Part shown: in pieces, positions 33,827-44,230 of the stretch
How the letters are laid out: each line of letters begins with the position of its first letter
Position numbering within the stretch: the first letter of the stretch is position 1
From: Cytophagaceae bacterium
GTDB lineage: Bacteria > Bacteroidota > Bacteroidia > Cytophagales > Spirosomataceae
Length of the DNA stretch: 44,873 nt
NCBI GenBank assembly: GCA_027488335.1
Contig: JAIYBU010000137.1
Span: 1 to 44,873 of the forward strand
Reading direction: 5' to 3'
Position numbers and translations under genes: made by a program
Notes under the pieces: model-generated
Told to the model about the DNA's origin: nothing
Databases searched by the model: none
Seen by the model: the letters and a program-made list of their open reading frames with translations, nothing else

Positions 33827-36454
33827 ATGAATTTTAACCAATATACCATCAAAGTTCAAGAAGTGATTCAGAAAGCTTCTGAAATTGCTCTTGGCAATGG
33901 CCAGCAAGCCATTGAAACAGGCCATATTCTAAAAGCAATTTTGGAAGAAGATGCCAATACCGCTACTTTTTTATTGAAAAAAGCAACGGCAAACAAAGAA
34001 ACTATACAGCTTAGACTTGAAAATATTGTGGCAGCTTACCCCAAAGTATCGGGCGATGCCAGTCAACTATATTTGAGTAACGATACTGCCCAAGCATTGA
34101 GTAAAGCCACCAATTTGATGAAAGAATTTGGTGATGAATTTGTGAGTGTGGAACTCTTACTTTTAAGTTTGGCCGCAGGAAAAGACTCGGTAGCGAGTTT
34201 GTTGAAAGAGAATAATTTGAATGAAAAAAACTTAAAAGTAGCCATTAAAGAACTAAGAGGAAACAACACAGTGAAAGACCAAAACGCCGAAAATACTTAC
34301 CAAGCCCTTTCTCGATACAGCAAAAATCTGAACGATTTGGCACGAAAAGGCAAAATTGACCCTGTAATTGGTCGAGACGAAGAAATCCGCCGAGTTTTGC
34401 AGATTCTCTCACGCCGTACTAAAAATAACCCAATATTGTTGGGTGAGCCTGGTGTCGGAAAAACCGCCATCGTAGAAGGTTTAGCTCAGAGAATCGTATC
34501 GGGCGATGTTCCCGAAAACCTAAAATCAAAAACTATCGTATCGCTCGATATGGGTTTATTGATTGCAGGTGCAAAATATAAAGGAGAGTTTGAAGAGCGT
34601 CTGAAAGCCGTAATCAAAGAAGTAACCGACTCGAATGGTGAGATGATTTTGTTTATTGACGAAATCCATACGCTCGTAGGTGCTGGTGCTGGTGGCGAAG
34701 GAGCAATGGATGCCGCAAATTTATTGAAACCAGCTCTTTCTCGTGGCGAATTGCATACCATTGGTGCTACAACGCTCAACGAATACCAAAAATACATTGA
34801 GAAAGATAAAGCTCTCGAACGTCGTTTTCAATCGGTTATTGTTGATGAACCGAATGTGCAAGATGCCATCTCAATTTTGCGTGGTATCAAAGATAAATAC
34901 GAATTACACCACGGTGTAAGAATCCAAGATGATGCTGTGATTGCGGCCGTTGAACTTTCGGATAGATATATTTCGGATAGATTTTTGCCTGATAAAGCCA
35001 TTGATTTAATGGATGAAGCAGCCTCTAAACTTCGTCTTGAAATGGATTCGATGCCTGAAGAACTCGATGAGCTGAATCGTAAAATCATGCAACTCGAAAT
35101 TGAGCGTGAAGCGATTCGTCGTGAAAATAACCGTGAAAAAGAAGCAGTTTTGAACAAAGATATTGCCGATTTGAGCGAAAAACGTAATGATTTAAAGTCG
35201 AAATGGGAAAATGAGAAAGGTTCTTTGAATGAACTTCGTTCGTTAAAAGAACAAGTAGAACAACTAAAGCTCGAAGCTGAACAAGCCGAACGTGCGGGCG
35301 ATTACGGAAAAGTGGCCGAGATTCGCTACGGAAAATTGGTTGAAACCAATAATCGTTTGAGTGAAATTCAAGCTAAAAACGAACACCAGCCCACCAATTT
35401 GTTGAATGAAGAAGTAACAGCTGAAAACATTGCTGAAATTGTGGCTCGTTGGACGGGTGTACCCGTAACAAAGATGTTGCAAAGTGAGCGTGAAAAATTA
35501 TTGCATTTGGAAGATGAACTTCGCCGTAGAGTAGCAGGGCAGGAGGAGGCCATTGAAGTAGTGGCCGATGCGGTGCGTCGCTCTCGTGCAGGTATGCAAG
35601 ACCCTAAAAAGCCGATTGGTAGTTTCTTGTTTTTGGGAAGTACAGGTGTTGGAAAAACCGAATTGGCAAAGGCTTTGGCAGAGTATTTATTCAATGATGA
35701 TTCGGCAATGGTGCGTATTGATATGAGTGAATACCAAGAACGCCATGCTGTGAGTCGTTTGGTGGGGTCGCCTCCAGGATATGTGGGTTATGAAGAAGGC
35801 GGACAGCTAACCGAGGCCGTTAGACGCAAGCCATACAGTGTGATTTTATTAGATGAAATCGAAAAGGCTCATCCAGATGTGTGGAATATTTTATTGCAAG
35901 TGCTTGACGAAGGACGTTTGACGGATAACAAAGGCCGAACTGCAAATTTCAAGAATACGATTGTGATAATGACCTCGAATATCGGTAGTCATTTCATTCA
36001 AGATAAATATCTCGAATCAAAAGGTGATGATAAAGCTTGGCAATTATTCTATAAAGAAGAAGCGAAAAATGATGTCATGAATTTGCTCAAAACCTCAGTT
36101 CGACCAGAATTTTTGAACCGTATCGACGAAATCGTATTGTTCGACCCATTGACAAAAATCAATATTCGTCGAATCGTACAGATTCAGTTCAGACAAATTC
36201 AAGCTCGTTTGGCTGAGCAAGGTATTACCCTCGAAGCCTCTGATGCAGTATTGGATAAATTGGGTGAAGAAGGCTATGATATAACATTCGGAGCAAGACC
36301 GCTCAAACGAGTGCTTCAACGCAGAGTTTTAAATGAATTATCGAAAGAGATTTTAGCTGGAAAAGTGCAGAAAGATTCGGTAGTAATGATGGAACTCGGG
36401 TCAGAAGGTGAAATTTTATTTGAAAATATTACTTCAGTAGAAGAGGTCTTATAA
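33827..36454 (+). CDS. clpB: ATP-dependent chaperone ClpB
   Basis: An 875-residue Hsp100 disaggregase that rescues aggregated proteins with DnaK. Domains: N-domain with two Clp repeats (1-145), AAA domain D1 with Walker A GEPGVGKT (206-213) and [12 protein letters not shown], a coiled-coil middle domain (about 400-530, [17 protein letters not shown] ...) that distinguishes ClpB from ClpA/C, and AAA domain D2 with GSTGVGKT near 604-611, then the C-terminal small domain. No ClpP-binding IGF loop is evident. The upstream region carries ATATTTTG about 55 bp before the ATG, one base off the -7 consensus; no sigma-32 box is expected in this phylum. A terminator follows. Confidence 0.97.
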   Translation: MNFNQYTIKVQEVIQKASEIALGNGQQAIETGHILKAILEEDANTATFLLKKATANKETIQLRLENIVAAYPKVSGDASQLYLSNDTAQALSKATNLMKEFGDEFVSVELLLLSLAAGKDSVASLLKENNLNEKNLKVAIKELRGNNTVKDQNAENTYQALSRYSKNLNDLARKGKIDPVIGRDEEIRRVLQILSRRTKNNPILLGEPGVGKTAIVEGLAQRIVSGDVPENLKSKTIVSLDMGLLIAGAKYKGEFEERLKAVIKEVTDSNGEMILFIDEIHTLVGAGAGGEGAMDAANLLKPALSRGELHTIGATTLNEYQKYIEKDKALERRFQSVIVDEPNVQDAISILRGIKDKYELHHGVRIQDDAVIAAVELSDRYISDRFLPDKAIDLMDEAASKLRLEMDSMPEELDELNRKIMQLEIEREAIRRENNREKEAVLNKDIADLSEKRNDLKSKWENEKGSLNELRSLKEQVEQLKLEAEQAERAGDYGKVAEIRYGKLVETNNRLSEIQAKNEHQPTNLLNEEVTAENIAEIVARWTGVPVTKMLQSEREKLLHLEDELRRRVAGQEEAIEVVADAVRRSRAGMQDPKKPIGSFLFLGSTGVGKTELAKALAEYLFNDDSAMVRIDMSEYQERHAVSRLVGSPPGYVGYEEGGQLTEAVRRKPYSVILLDEIEKAHPDVWNILLQVLDEGRLTDNKGRTANFKNTIVIMTSNIGSHFIQDKYLESKGDDKAWQLFYKEEAKNDVMNLLKTSVRPEFLNRIDEIVLFDPLTKINIRRIVQIQFRQIQARLAEQGITLEASDAVLDKLGEEGYDITFGARPLKRVLQRRVLNELSKEILAGKVQKDSVVMMELGSEGEILFENITSVEEVL

Positions 36455-36496
36455 GTAGTATAGGGTAAATTAGATTAAATTAGGTTTAGTAGTGTG

Positions 36497-36536
36497 AAAC
36501 TCCTGTGAGATAATTTTCTTGCAGGAGTTTTTTTAG
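36497..36536 (+). terminator. Terminator after clpB
   Basis: AAACTCCTG (36497-36505) pairs with CAGGAGTTT (36522-36530), with a T run after it. It lies 42 bases after clpB and just before the stop of the convergent lipoprotein gene. Confidence 0.85.
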
Positions 36537-36541
36537 TTTAT

Positions 36542-37942
36542 TTAATTGAATAAACCTTCCAACTCTTTATCGCTTTTTTGTAGAATTTCGATGGCGTTGG
36601 TGGTTATTTTCTTGATTTCAGATTTACTGATTTCATTACACCAATTAGAAGCCCCAATATTGATGATTACACCAGAAGTGGCTTTTCTTTTTAGGGCGAT
36701 AATTGCTCCTGAATGCACATCGTTTCCGCCCCAATCTGGCACGGCTAAATCGTATGCTAAAAGTTGTACTTTGTAGAAATTAGTCGTTACATTATCATAA
36801 ACAGGGTAAATATCAGCCGTATTTGCAGGATTCTTGACATAACTAAGCTTTGCTCCGTCGTATTCATCGGCAACAAATTTCATTACATCGTTGTACTTAA
36901 AGTTAAGTCCTTTAAACAGTTCATGTTGTGGTTTTAAAATCTTATAGCCTCCAAAACCAACTTTAACTGGATTTTGAAATCCACCATAGGTATAATAGTT
37001 ACTACCAATCGAAAGTAACGGATTTAAGTTTAGCCGAGCATCTTCCCAGCGACCAGTTTTTAATAAAATATCACTGATTGGGTCGCTCGAAAACGCATCG
37101 TATTTATAGCAAATTTGTTGGTTTGGAGTTTTTGTATCATAGCGAGCTTGCCAGTACATACTATTGCCCGAAAGCATGAGTGCATGATGATTTTCATTGA
37201 TAAATTTATCGAAATTCAGTCGAGCTGAGCGAGTCCAGTATTCCGAATGCCCAATAAAAATCAACACTTGATAGTTTTTTATTTTATTATAATCTTCAAG
37301 GTCTTCATCCGACAGGAAATCAAGCGAGTAAGAGAGAGTACTCAACCATTGATAGAAAGAATTAAGATTGCCATTTTCAGAAAATACCCACGGGCGTTGT
37401 TTCGATAAAACCCTCGCCCGATTTTGATGAGAAGGGTAATAATAACTCATACCACCATTTTTATTGTAGGCAATATCAGTATTACTGGGGTGAACAATTG
37501 CCATTTTAGCTTTATTCAGATTATCGTTCTTAACCAGTACTGGTAACTTATTCGCTAAAAAATAAAGCCCGCTTTTAAGGTTGGATGGAATGATGTATTT
37601 GTAGGTTATTGTGTAGCCATAGCCGTTTTTGTAGGGGTCGGGATTAAGAATTTTCTGTGGATTTATTTCACATTTGATATAATCTTTGAGTTGCTTATTT
37701 ACATCATAAATCCCTAAAATAGCATTTTTTAATGTAACTTTTGAGTTTAGGTATAAATAAGCGGTATCTTCCTGTAGAAACGAAAATTGATTGAAATAAC
37801 CATCAATAAGCATCGAATCTGCTAACAAAGTGGGCGTGTCATTGCGGGTGTAATGTAGTGCTTTGTTTGGAGTAACTTCATTAGTGTTGTGTGAACAACC
37901 GATGATAAAAATCAGCAGTAAAAGTAAAGCATAGTTTTTCAT
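36542..37942 (-). CDS. Lipoprotein with N,N-dimethylformamidase beta-subunit-like domain
   Basis: 466 residues from the ATG at 37942, which gives the lipoprotein signal MKNYALLLLLIFIIGCSHN; the frame is open 14 codons further up. The long C-terminal domain contains DFLSDEDLE, IGHSEYWTRSARLNFDKFI and ALMLSGNSMYWQARYD, blocks characteristic of the family named after the large subunit of N,N-dimethylformamidase (and DUF6605-like proteins). Most members are surface proteins of unknown substrate, so no amidase activity should be assumed. It follows a matrixin-type metalloprotease gene on the same strand with 122 bases between. Confidence 0.75.
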   Translation of the reverse strand: MKNYALLLLLIFIIGCSHNTNEVTPNKALHYTRNDTPTLLADSMLIDGYFNQFSFLQEDTAYLYLNSKVTLKNAILGIYDVNKQLKDYIKCEINPQKILNPDPYKNGYGYTITYKYIIPSNLKSGLYFLANKLPVLVKNDNLNKAKMAIVHPSNTDIAYNKNGGMSYYYPSHQNRARVLSKQRPWVFSENGNLNSFYQWLSTLSYSLDFLSDEDLEDYNKIKNYQVLIFIGHSEYWTRSARLNFDKFINENHHALMLSGNSMYWQARYDTKTPNQQICYKYDAFSSDPISDILLKTGRWEDARLNLNPLLSIGSNYYTYGGFQNPVKVGFGGYKILKPQHELFKGLNFKYNDVMKFVADEYDGAKLSYVKNPANTADIYPVYDNVTTNFYKVQLLAYDLAVPDWGGNDVHSGAIIALKRKATSGVIINIGASNWCNEISKSEIKKITTNAIEILQKSDKELEGLFN

Positions 37943-38064
37943 TGAATAATAGGTATGGAGGTATGTTTTCCTACATTGATTCAAATATCTACAAAAAGGT
38001 TTGAATCATACAGCTATTATTTCTAAAAAGTATCAAAAGATGGTTGATAATGAGTTATTTATCG

Positions 38065-38772
38065 CTATTTTAAAACATCCATATATACAGGAAATAACTC
38101 TTCGTGGGTCATGCCTGCTTTGGCTCTTTTATCGTAGAGGATTTTTATGTAATTGTTGTCCACTTCGGAGAAAGCAGTTGGATTATATTCTAAGTCAATC
38201 GTATCCCACATGATTGAGCGTTTGGTGGGTACGTGCGAAAACCCAATGGCATGCCCAATTTCGTGGCGTGTTATTAATCGGCGGTCGAGTGTCGGGAAAA
38301 CATTCGTTACCCAAACTACAACTTTTTCGAGTTCATTTTTTGAGCTTGAGATAGTCATAAAAGCTGTTCCCCCAACCTGTAATTCGCCTTGCAGATTCAA
38401 TTTATATTTTGTTTCAAACTCTGTATCTCGCCCCGAAAAAATCTTAATATTTGCCTTCGATTCGTCGGTAGTTTTGATAAACTTTGTTGATTGAGTATTT
38501 TGATTTATCTGAGCGAAAACGCTGTCCGAAATCGCCACGAGGCTATTTGTACCCGTACCTTCGGTATCGAACCAGTAATAAACCTCGCTTTGTGACCATT
38601 TCTGTATTTTTCCTCTGCTTCCGCCGAGTCCTGCACTTTTAAACGTATTGAATACAAATTGTCCATCAATCGTACTTGGTTGCCAAGCCGTATCCATTGG
38701 TGTAGGAGTTTCGGTTTTGCTACATGCCAATACAAAAACTAAACAGATAGCAACAAGAATTCGTGAATACAT
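38065..38772 (-). CDS. Matrixin-type (M10) zinc metalloprotease lipoprotein
   Basis: 235 residues. A lipoprotein signal with lipobox VLAC (Cys17) places it on the periplasmic or surface side. The catalytic motif HEIGHAIGFSH (His170, Glu171, His174, His180) with the Met-turn SIMWD (Met188) is that of metzincins of the matrixin type. The preceding beta-rich segment (VYYWFDTEG ... ANIKIFSG) fits the matrixin N-terminal subdomain. No pro-domain cysteine switch is evident in the short N-terminus. It is downstream of the MFS/spermidine synthase-like gene (62 bases) on the same strand. Confidence 0.86.
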   Translation of the reverse strand: MYSRILVAICLVFVLACSKTETPTPMDTAWQPSTIDGQFVFNTFKSAGLGGSRGKIQKWSQSEVYYWFDTEGTGTNSLVAISDSVFAQINQNTQSTKFIKTTDESKANIKIFSGRDTEFETKYKLNLQGELQVGGTAFMTISSSKNELEKVVVWVTNVFPTLDRRLITRHEIGHAIGFSHVPTKRSIMWDTIDLEYNPTAFSEVDNNYIKILYDKRAKAGMTHEELFPVYMDVLK

Positions 38773-38834
38773 AACATTGAGTTGGTTGAAAGAAAATGTT
38801 AAAATTCAAAAAATAGTTATATGATTTATAAAAA

Positions 38835-41129
38835 TCAATCTTCTTTACCCAGAATTTTCTCCCAAAGTTTACCATAATCAAACTCGTCTTTCGGCCACAT
38901 ATCTGAGTTAAAAGACTTAGAAACCTTGGTAGTGCCATTTTGTAGTACTACTCGTTTATGTAATACTTTCTCTAAATTTTCTCGCACTTTTATACCTGCA
39001 CGTCCGTAATGATTTTTGGTAAATGTGTTTTCTAATCGCTCAAAAATCTTCTTTTCGTCAAATTCTAAAGGCTGGTCGGTACCAATAATCATAAAGCCAT
39101 CAATTTCGTAGATATACGGAAAAACTTCAGCAAAACCATTTCGAATACGGCCAGTTGCTCCCCAAGTAATCGCAAGTCCGCCTTTTTTGAGTCTTGATTT
39201 TAGCAATTTAAAATACTCAACCGAATAGAGATTTCCTGAATATGAAGATTTTGGACGCAACGCATCGGCCTCCAAAATATCATAAAGTTTTGGGCTTTGG
39301 TGCAAATAATAACGCCCATCTTGTAAAATAACCTTAACTCTTTTATCATTCATAATATACAAGGCTGTGCTATCTTTTGTACGCTTTACGTATTCTTTTA
39401 CCGCTTCAGGTTGATTTACGATTACCTCAAAGCAATCTAACGATTTTGTTTCGGCACGACCACCTGCGTTATAAAGTGTACAAGCCGAACCAAGTCCAAC
39501 AATGCCAATATCTTCGGGGTTTGGGTGAATCAAGGCCGGAACAGCTCCGAGCGTAAAGTGTGTAATATCTTTATTAAAGGGAAACATACTTTGCCCCAAA
39601 CCATTGACATATACATATGATTCTTCACCCTGTGTTTTGATAAATGAAAGTGCTGTTTCATCTTCTCTTACGATAAACTTCTTCTCGTCAGCCATTCCAC
39701 TGAGTTTCATCCAAAGTTTTTCATTATTAGGCAGTAATATAATTACTACAATCAACGATACTCCCATTAAAATTCTTACTATCAAACGATTAAATTTATT
39801 GCGATGCAAAGCCACCACATAGACTAAACCAATCAGACTTACAAACTTTATAGTCAGGGCTGTTCCGAGTTCATTGAAGCCGATGAGGGTTACGAACCAA
39901 GCTCCAATCGTTGACCCTACAATGTTTACAAATTGCAGCCAACCAACTTTTCTGCCTACTTCATCGAATTTATCTTGAATAATTAGCTGCGAAAGTGTAA
40001 AACTAAAACCCATAATAAAAGTAGGGATAGCCATCAGGAAAAATGGTATCACAAACATTGTCGAGAACGCAATCTTAGGGGCAAATGATGTTTCATAACT
40101 TTGGAAGTACTCAAACAAAAACGAAAGTGCCGATACATCAGAAACTGCCCATTGAAGTACTAAAATGGCTCCAATTGAATAAATGTAAAGTAGGTATTGG
40201 CTATTCAAAAATAGCTTCAAACGATTATTTTGAAGTCTTTTTGCCATTTTTACGCCCGTATAAGTGCCAATAGCCATCATTGCCAAATAGATTGTCAGGA
40301 TAATCGAAAATGTAAGAGCAATAGATTTCATCATGGTTTCAATCATTCTAAACCAGATAATCTCAAAGCAAATGGCCATAAAACCCGAAGCCGTGTACTG
40401 GAGAATCCAATAAATAAAATTGCTATTCCAAGCAAATGATTTTTGTGTAGTTTGTGTCTCGCTTGCTTGCTGTGAAACATTTTCAGTAGCTGTATTTTGA
40501 GTTTGAGAATAATAAATTACTCCAGCTGTAATGGCACACAAAAAGTTGAAGGCAGCTCCCAAACGTACAGCATTTTCAAAACCAATGACACGAATCAGAA
40601 TAAATGTTGTGATAAATGTTCCTGCTGCTGCTCCGAGCGTATTCGTAAAGTATAATAAACTGATATAACTTGCCTGATTTTCTGCATTTTTTTGCTCAAA
40701 GGCCTTTGAGAGTAGGGGTAGAGAAAGCCCCATCAGAAACGTTGGGAAAAGTAAAATCAGAAATAAGGTCACATAAGTTTGTATGGGCGAGCCGCCCGCA
40801 AGAACATTCGACTGATAGAGCCAATCATAAATAATAGACTTGCTGACCAATGCAAAAATACCAATGCCTAACTCGGCCAAAACAAAGAATAAGATAGGTT
40901 TATTTTTGCCCGCTCGGTCGGCTATTTGCCCACCTGCCAAATAGCCAAGCCCTAAGCCCGCCATGAATGCCGATACAATCAGGCTGATACTAACTGAACT
41001 GATGCCTGTGTAAAATACCAACCAGCGTTGCCAAATTACTTGATAAATCAGAGCAGCAAAGCCTGAGAAAAAGAAAATGAATAATAACGAAAATGAGCGG
41101 TATTTCTGAGAAGTATATGATTTATGCAT
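38835..41129 (-). CDS. Fused MFS-like membrane and spermidine synthase-like protein
   Basis: 764 residues. The first ~440 contain about twelve transmembrane helices, with SGFAALIYQVIWQRWL and GLGLGYLAGGQIADRAG as found in the membrane half of bacterial fused spermidine synthase proteins. The C-terminal ~300 residues resemble the Rossmann-like aminopropyltransferase domain: VGLGSACTLYNAGGR, LDCFEV, RVKVILQDGRYYL. In the first of these the usual GGGxG or GLGxGxT loop is altered (GLGSACTLY), so catalytic competence is uncertain. Substrate unknown; the family occurs widely and is poorly characterised. It is the upstream member of a possible run with the matrixin and the DMF-beta-like lipoprotein. 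Confidence 0.8.
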   Translation of the reverse strand: MHKSYTSQKYRSFSLLFIFFFSGFAALIYQVIWQRWLVFYTGISSVSISLIVSAFMAGLGLGYLAGGQIADRAGKNKPILFFVLAELGIGIFALVSKSIIYDWLYQSNVLAGGSPIQTYVTLFLILLFPTFLMGLSLPLLSKAFEQKNAENQASYISLLYFTNTLGAAAGTFITTFILIRVIGFENAVRLGAAFNFLCAITAGVIYYSQTQNTATENVSQQASETQTTQKSFAWNSNFIYWILQYTASGFMAICFEIIWFRMIETMMKSIALTFSIILTIYLAMMAIGTYTGVKMAKRLQNNRLKLFLNSQYLLYIYSIGAILVLQWAVSDVSALSFLFEYFQSYETSFAPKIAFSTMFVIPFFLMAIPTFIMGFSFTLSQLIIQDKFDEVGRKVGWLQFVNIVGSTIGAWFVTLIGFNELGTALTIKFVSLIGLVYVVALHRNKFNRLIVRILMGVSLIVVIILLPNNEKLWMKLSGMADEKKFIVREDETALSFIKTQGEESYVYVNGLGQSMFPFNKDITHFTLGAVPALIHPNPEDIGIVGLGSACTLYNAGGRAETKSLDCFEVIVNQPEAVKEYVKRTKDSTALYIMNDKRVKVILQDGRYYLHQSPKLYDILEADALRPKSSYSGNLYSVEYFKLLKSRLKKGGLAITWGATGRIRNGFAEVFPYIYEIDGFMIIGTDQPLEFDEKKIFERLENTFTKNHYGRAGIKVRENLEKVLHKRVVLQNGTTKVSKSFNSDMWPKDEFDYGKLWEKILGKED

Positions 41130-41172
41130 TATAAAAGGTAGGATTTTGTAAAGATTTTACAGAATAGGTGGT

Positions 41173-41739
41173 TTAATTATTTTTCCATTTGATATTACAA
41201 CCCATACTCGGAAACTGTACGGCAGAAACCACCTGATTATTCAGAATTGCATTTAACGCTTCTCTCAAATCTTTTCCTGTAACAGGTTTGGGGTTCTCGA
41301 CTCTTGGACGAGATTCGTCTAAACGTCCACGATAACGCAATCTTCTTTCTCCGTCAAAGATATAAAAATCCGGTGTGCAAGCGGCATCGTAAGCACGAGC
41401 AACCTCTTGAGTTTCATCAAAAAGATACGGAAATGCAGAACCCAGTTCTTTAGCAAAAACTTTCATCGCTTCTGGGCCATCTTGTGGGTATTTTTCAATG
41501 TCATTTGAACTAATAGCAACAAATTTTATACCTTTTGATGTATAATCTTCTGTAAGTCTGACGAGTTCATCTTTTACATGAATCACATACGGACAATGAT
41601 TGCAAATAAACATGACCACCGTAGCTTTATCAGAAAATAATTCATTGACTGACAGCATCTTATCTGATACAGTATCTATCAAACTAAAGTCGGGAGCGAT
41701 TGTCCCGATGGGTAACATATTAGATTCCGTTAAAGCCAT
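41173..41739 (-). CDS. Thioredoxin-like redoxin family protein
   Basis: 188 residues from the ATG at 41739. The fold begins PIGTIAPDFSL and carries the CxxC pair as CNHC (Cys46-Cys49) in MFICNHCPYV, and a cis-Pro loop in CTPDFYIFDG. This is the AhpC/TSA-like family often annotated as thioredoxin family protein; the peroxidatic or disulphide role is not known. The longer frame begins 13 codons up, but a TAATTTTG promoter element lies inside it at 41755-41762, 15 bp before this ATG. No signal peptide. Confidence 0.87.
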   Translation of the reverse strand: MALTESNMLPIGTIAPDFSLIDTVSDKMLSVNELFSDKATVVMFICNHCPYVIHVKDELVRLTEDYTSKGIKFVAISSNDIEKYPQDGPEAMKVFAKELGSAFPYLFDETQEVARAYDAACTPDFYIFDGERRLRYRGRLDESRPRVENPKPVTGKDLREALNAILNNQVVSAVQFPSMGCNIKWKNN

Positions 41740-41754
41740 TAAACACAAGTTTTT

Positions 41755-41762
41755 CAAAATTA
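41755..41762 (-). promoter_or_regulatory. Candidate -7 element TAATTTTG upstream of the thioredoxin-like gene
   Basis: Matches TAnnTTTG on the minus strand 15 bp before the ATG at 41739, and excludes the longer start. Confidence 0.4.
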
Positions 41763-41884
41763 TTGGCAATTTAATCAATTTTTAACTGAATAAATGGGGG
41801 AGTTTAGAATTAAAATTGTCTAATGATATATGAAATGCAACCTTTTAGCGTTTTCAAGCATCTACATTAAAAAAGTATAGAATT

Positions 41885-42172
41885 ATGAAAAATCAATCAA
41901 AACTTCGTTTGTTGATATCAGCGGGAATATTTACTATATTATCGCTTAGTCTATCGAGCTGTTTTTACGGTGGTGGTTATGGTTATCGTGACCGTTATTA
42001 TTCACGACCATCGTATGGGTATCGTACGTATCCAAGACCACAAGTGCGTGTATATGTGGCTCCACCAAGAAGATATTCATATAATAATCATAATTATCGT
42101 AATTATGGTTATCAGAATCGTAGTTATCGAGGTGACAACCGAGGTAATGGTAGAAGCCATGGGCGTAGATAA
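41885..42172 (+). CDS. Small Tyr/Arg/Gly-rich lipoprotein
   Basis: 95 residues: a lipoprotein signal with lipobox LSSC at about residues 23-26, then a low-complexity part of Tyr, Arg, Gly, Pro and Asn (YGYRDRYYSRPSYGYR ... RNYGYQNRSYRGDNR). The composition is strongly basic and aromatic. No family recognised. Similar short Tyr-rich lipoproteins occur in Bacteroidota but without known role; the mature part could be an unstructured surface polymer. A terminator immediately follows the stop. Confidence 0.7.
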   Translation: MKNQSKLRLLISAGIFTILSLSLSSCFYGGGYGYRDRYYSRPSYGYRTYPRPQVRVYVAPPRRYSYNNHNYRNYGYQNRSYRGDNRGNGRSHGRR

Positions 42173-42207
42173 CAAAAAAAGCCTCGAATTTCGAGGCTTT
42201 TTTTGTT
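42171..42207. terminator. Bidirectional terminator
   Basis: A near-perfect palindrome, AACAAAAAAAGCCTCGAA (42171-42188) against 42190-42207, centred on T42189, with A and T runs on the two sides. It separates the Tyr-rich lipoprotein gene from the convergent DUF3108 gene. Confidence 0.9.
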
Positions 42208-42257
42208 AATTGTATCAAGAAATATGGCTAAAACCCAATTGTATAATCATTGACCAA

Positions 42258-43046
42258 TCAGAGCCAATCAAATTGATATTTGGTGTTTTTATAATTCTTC
42301 AATTCCATTGTAGCTCCACCGACCGAAAAATCAACTTCTATCTTTATCGGCACACGGTTTTTATCATCAGATACCCAAATTCTTATTGCATCTTCTCCTT
42401 CAAACATATTATTTTTTGGTAAAATTGGATTCAGTTTTATGACATTAATTTTACCATATTTTGTGCGAATAACCCCTTTTCCGTTATATTTTACTTTCAT
42501 ATTATAAATTTCATCATCAAAAAACATATTCGATGAAACCGTTTCTCCGATTTTTACTTTAGTGAAATCTATTGTGCGTAAAAAATAATACCCCGAAACT
42601 ACATCGTGTACATTATCGGGTAGTTTAAAGTTTTTGCGTTCTTTATTTTGCTCTCTTATTGCCGCATTCGCTATGTGGTCGAAGGTAATAGTTTGTTCTT
42701 TTCTGTAATTATTTTCCTGCAAATCCATCAAGAATTTTTGGGGTAAAATTGCCGCCGTATCTAAGTATGAACGATAGGTATTGCGGATATGAAAAAGGTC
42801 AGTAAGTCCAGTCGTTCGACCAAAAATATTAACCCGATAGCACGGACGATTATTGACCGAATAGATTTGTGGACTAACATCGACTGTTGCTTCACCAACA
42901 CTTAAAAAACCATATTTAACTTTATATTCAAAATATTCACCTGCCTTGAAAGCATGATTGGGCAAATAGCGATAACTATCGCTCATTACGAAAGAACAAG
43001 AGATGAAAATTAAGCCTAAAAACAAGATTTTTTTAAGAAAACTCAT
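42258..43046 (-). CDS. DUF3108 domain-containing protein
   Basis: 262 residues with a signal peptide (MSFLKKILFLGLIFISCSF). The mature protein begins with AFKAGEYFEYKVKYGFLSVGEATVDV, the hallmark opening of DUF3108 beta-rich proteins, continues with FDHIANAAIREQNKERKNFKLPDNVHDVVSGYYFLRTI and ends in a beta domain. The family is thought to be periplasmic but has no established activity. It is 30 bases downstream of the putative aminopeptidase gene on the same strand, which suggests one transcript. Confidence 0.85.
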   Translation of the reverse strand: MSFLKKILFLGLIFISCSFVMSDSYRYLPNHAFKAGEYFEYKVKYGFLSVGEATVDVSPQIYSVNNRPCYRVNIFGRTTGLTDLFHIRNTYRSYLDTAAILPQKFLMDLQENNYRKEQTITFDHIANAAIREQNKERKNFKLPDNVHDVVSGYYFLRTIDFTKVKIGETVSSNMFFDDEIYNMKVKYNGKGVIRTKYGKINVIKLNPILPKNNMFEGEDAIRIWVSDDKNRVPIKIEVDFSVGGATMELKNYKNTKYQFDWL

Positions 43047-43076
43047 TTGTATTGAAATGGTGAATGACGGTTTTAT

Positions 43077-44153
43077 TTAGAAAACAATACTGCTGGGATA
43101 TTTGTCTTTTAAATAAGTTAAGTACTTAGTAAAATTGCCTTTATAATCTCTAACAAATTCATCTTTAAACTGGTTCTGTTTGCTTTGATAAGTCAAATAC
43201 CCACTAAAATACGCATTATTGGGTAAATTATTGTCAATTAGAGCCCATTTTTTACGGTTAATTAATCGCTTCTCAAACTCGCCCGATAGTAAAGTATCAC
43301 TCTTGTTGATAATTTGATTAATCATTTCGGTCTTTTGACGTACTTTTTCTTGATTCGTCATATTTTTACCAAATTTTTTATACAAACTATCCAGCTTTTT
43401 TGCTCCTCTCAATAAATGTTGGCTGTAAGCATCGTTATATTTTTTCGAGAATTGATAACGTTCGAGTTCTTTTGAGTTTTTTCCGTATTTACTTTCCAGA
43501 AAACGTATCGCACCATAATCCCCTACGAAATCTGCAATGTTTTCGTTGAATTCTAAATTGTTTTTCACAAAAAGCGTACCATGTGTCAATTCGTGGATAA
43601 TCAAAGCCGCCAAACGTCCTTCCGATTTTTCGAGCATCGAACTCAAAATTGGGTCTTTCAGGTAGCCCAGCGTACTCCATGCCGAAACTTCATTGAGTTG
43701 CGTGTCAAATCCCTGTTTTTTCAGTTCGTTTAGTTCTGAGTCGGCAATGGCCTTTTCAAAATGCCCTTTGTAGCTAAAGGTACCCACAATCGGGAAATTC
43801 CATTTTCGGGCTTTCAATGCAAAAGGTTCGCAGGCCGTAATCACCCACAAAATAGGCTTTTGATGCTGGTCGTAGAAGGTTGTGTAATTTTTGGAGGGAT
43901 TTAGTCCCAACGAATCAACGGCAAAGCGTTTGATGTCTTCTATTAATCGAATTCGATTTTTTAATGAATCAGGAAACGTTTTATCAGCCAGGACTTCGCT
44001 AACAGGACGGGTATTGAAAATAATTTTTAATTGTCCTTTAGCTTGACGGTAAGCATAAATACTCGAATCGAGATTAAATGTAATAAAAAGTAGCAACGCC
44101 ATCAATAAACCCAAAAACGAATATTTGAATATTTTAAAAATCTTTTGCTTCAT
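43077..44153 (-). CDS. Putative zinc aminopeptidase
   Basis: 358 residues. An N-terminal membrane helix (about 12-27) anchors it. The catalytic zinc site is HELTH (His187, Glu188, His191) with a downstream Glu204 in NENIADFVGDYG, a gluzincin arrangement that defines the putative aminopeptidase family (PF10023). The preceding EVSAWSTLGYLKDPILSSM is also conserved in that family. The substrate is not known. It lies just upstream of the DUF3108 gene and downstream of a tRNA-Thr gene on the same strand. Confidence 0.86.
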   Translation of the reverse strand: MKQKIFKIFKYSFLGLLMALLLFITFNLDSSIYAYRQAKGQLKIIFNTRPVSEVLADKTFPDSLKNRIRLIEDIKRFAVDSLGLNPSKNYTTFYDQHQKPILWVITACEPFALKARKWNFPIVGTFSYKGHFEKAIADSELNELKKQGFDTQLNEVSAWSTLGYLKDPILSSMLEKSEGRLAALIIHELTHGTLFVKNNLEFNENIADFVGDYGAIRFLESKYGKNSKELERYQFSKKYNDAYSQHLLRGAKKLDSLYKKFGKNMTNQEKVRQKTEMINQIINKSDTLLSGEFEKRLINRKKWALIDNNLPNNAYFSGYLTYQSKQNQFKDEFVRDYKGNFTKYLTYLKDKYPSSIVF

Positions 44154-44230
44154 ACTACGCCAATATTTTTATTAGATAACGTATAAACGCAAAAAAGAGT
44201 TACAACATTAATTGTAACTCTTTCTCTTAG

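Noticed and set aside
38001..38213. A short plus-strand reading frame between the DMF-beta-like and matrixin genes
   Set aside because: It is mostly antisense to the matrixin gene, with no recognisable motif or promoter.
41946..42218. His/Asp/Tyr-rich minus-strand frame opposite the Tyr-rich lipoprotein
   Set aside because: It is a mirror of low-complexity coding sequence; the plus strand has a lipoprotein signal and the terminator fits it.
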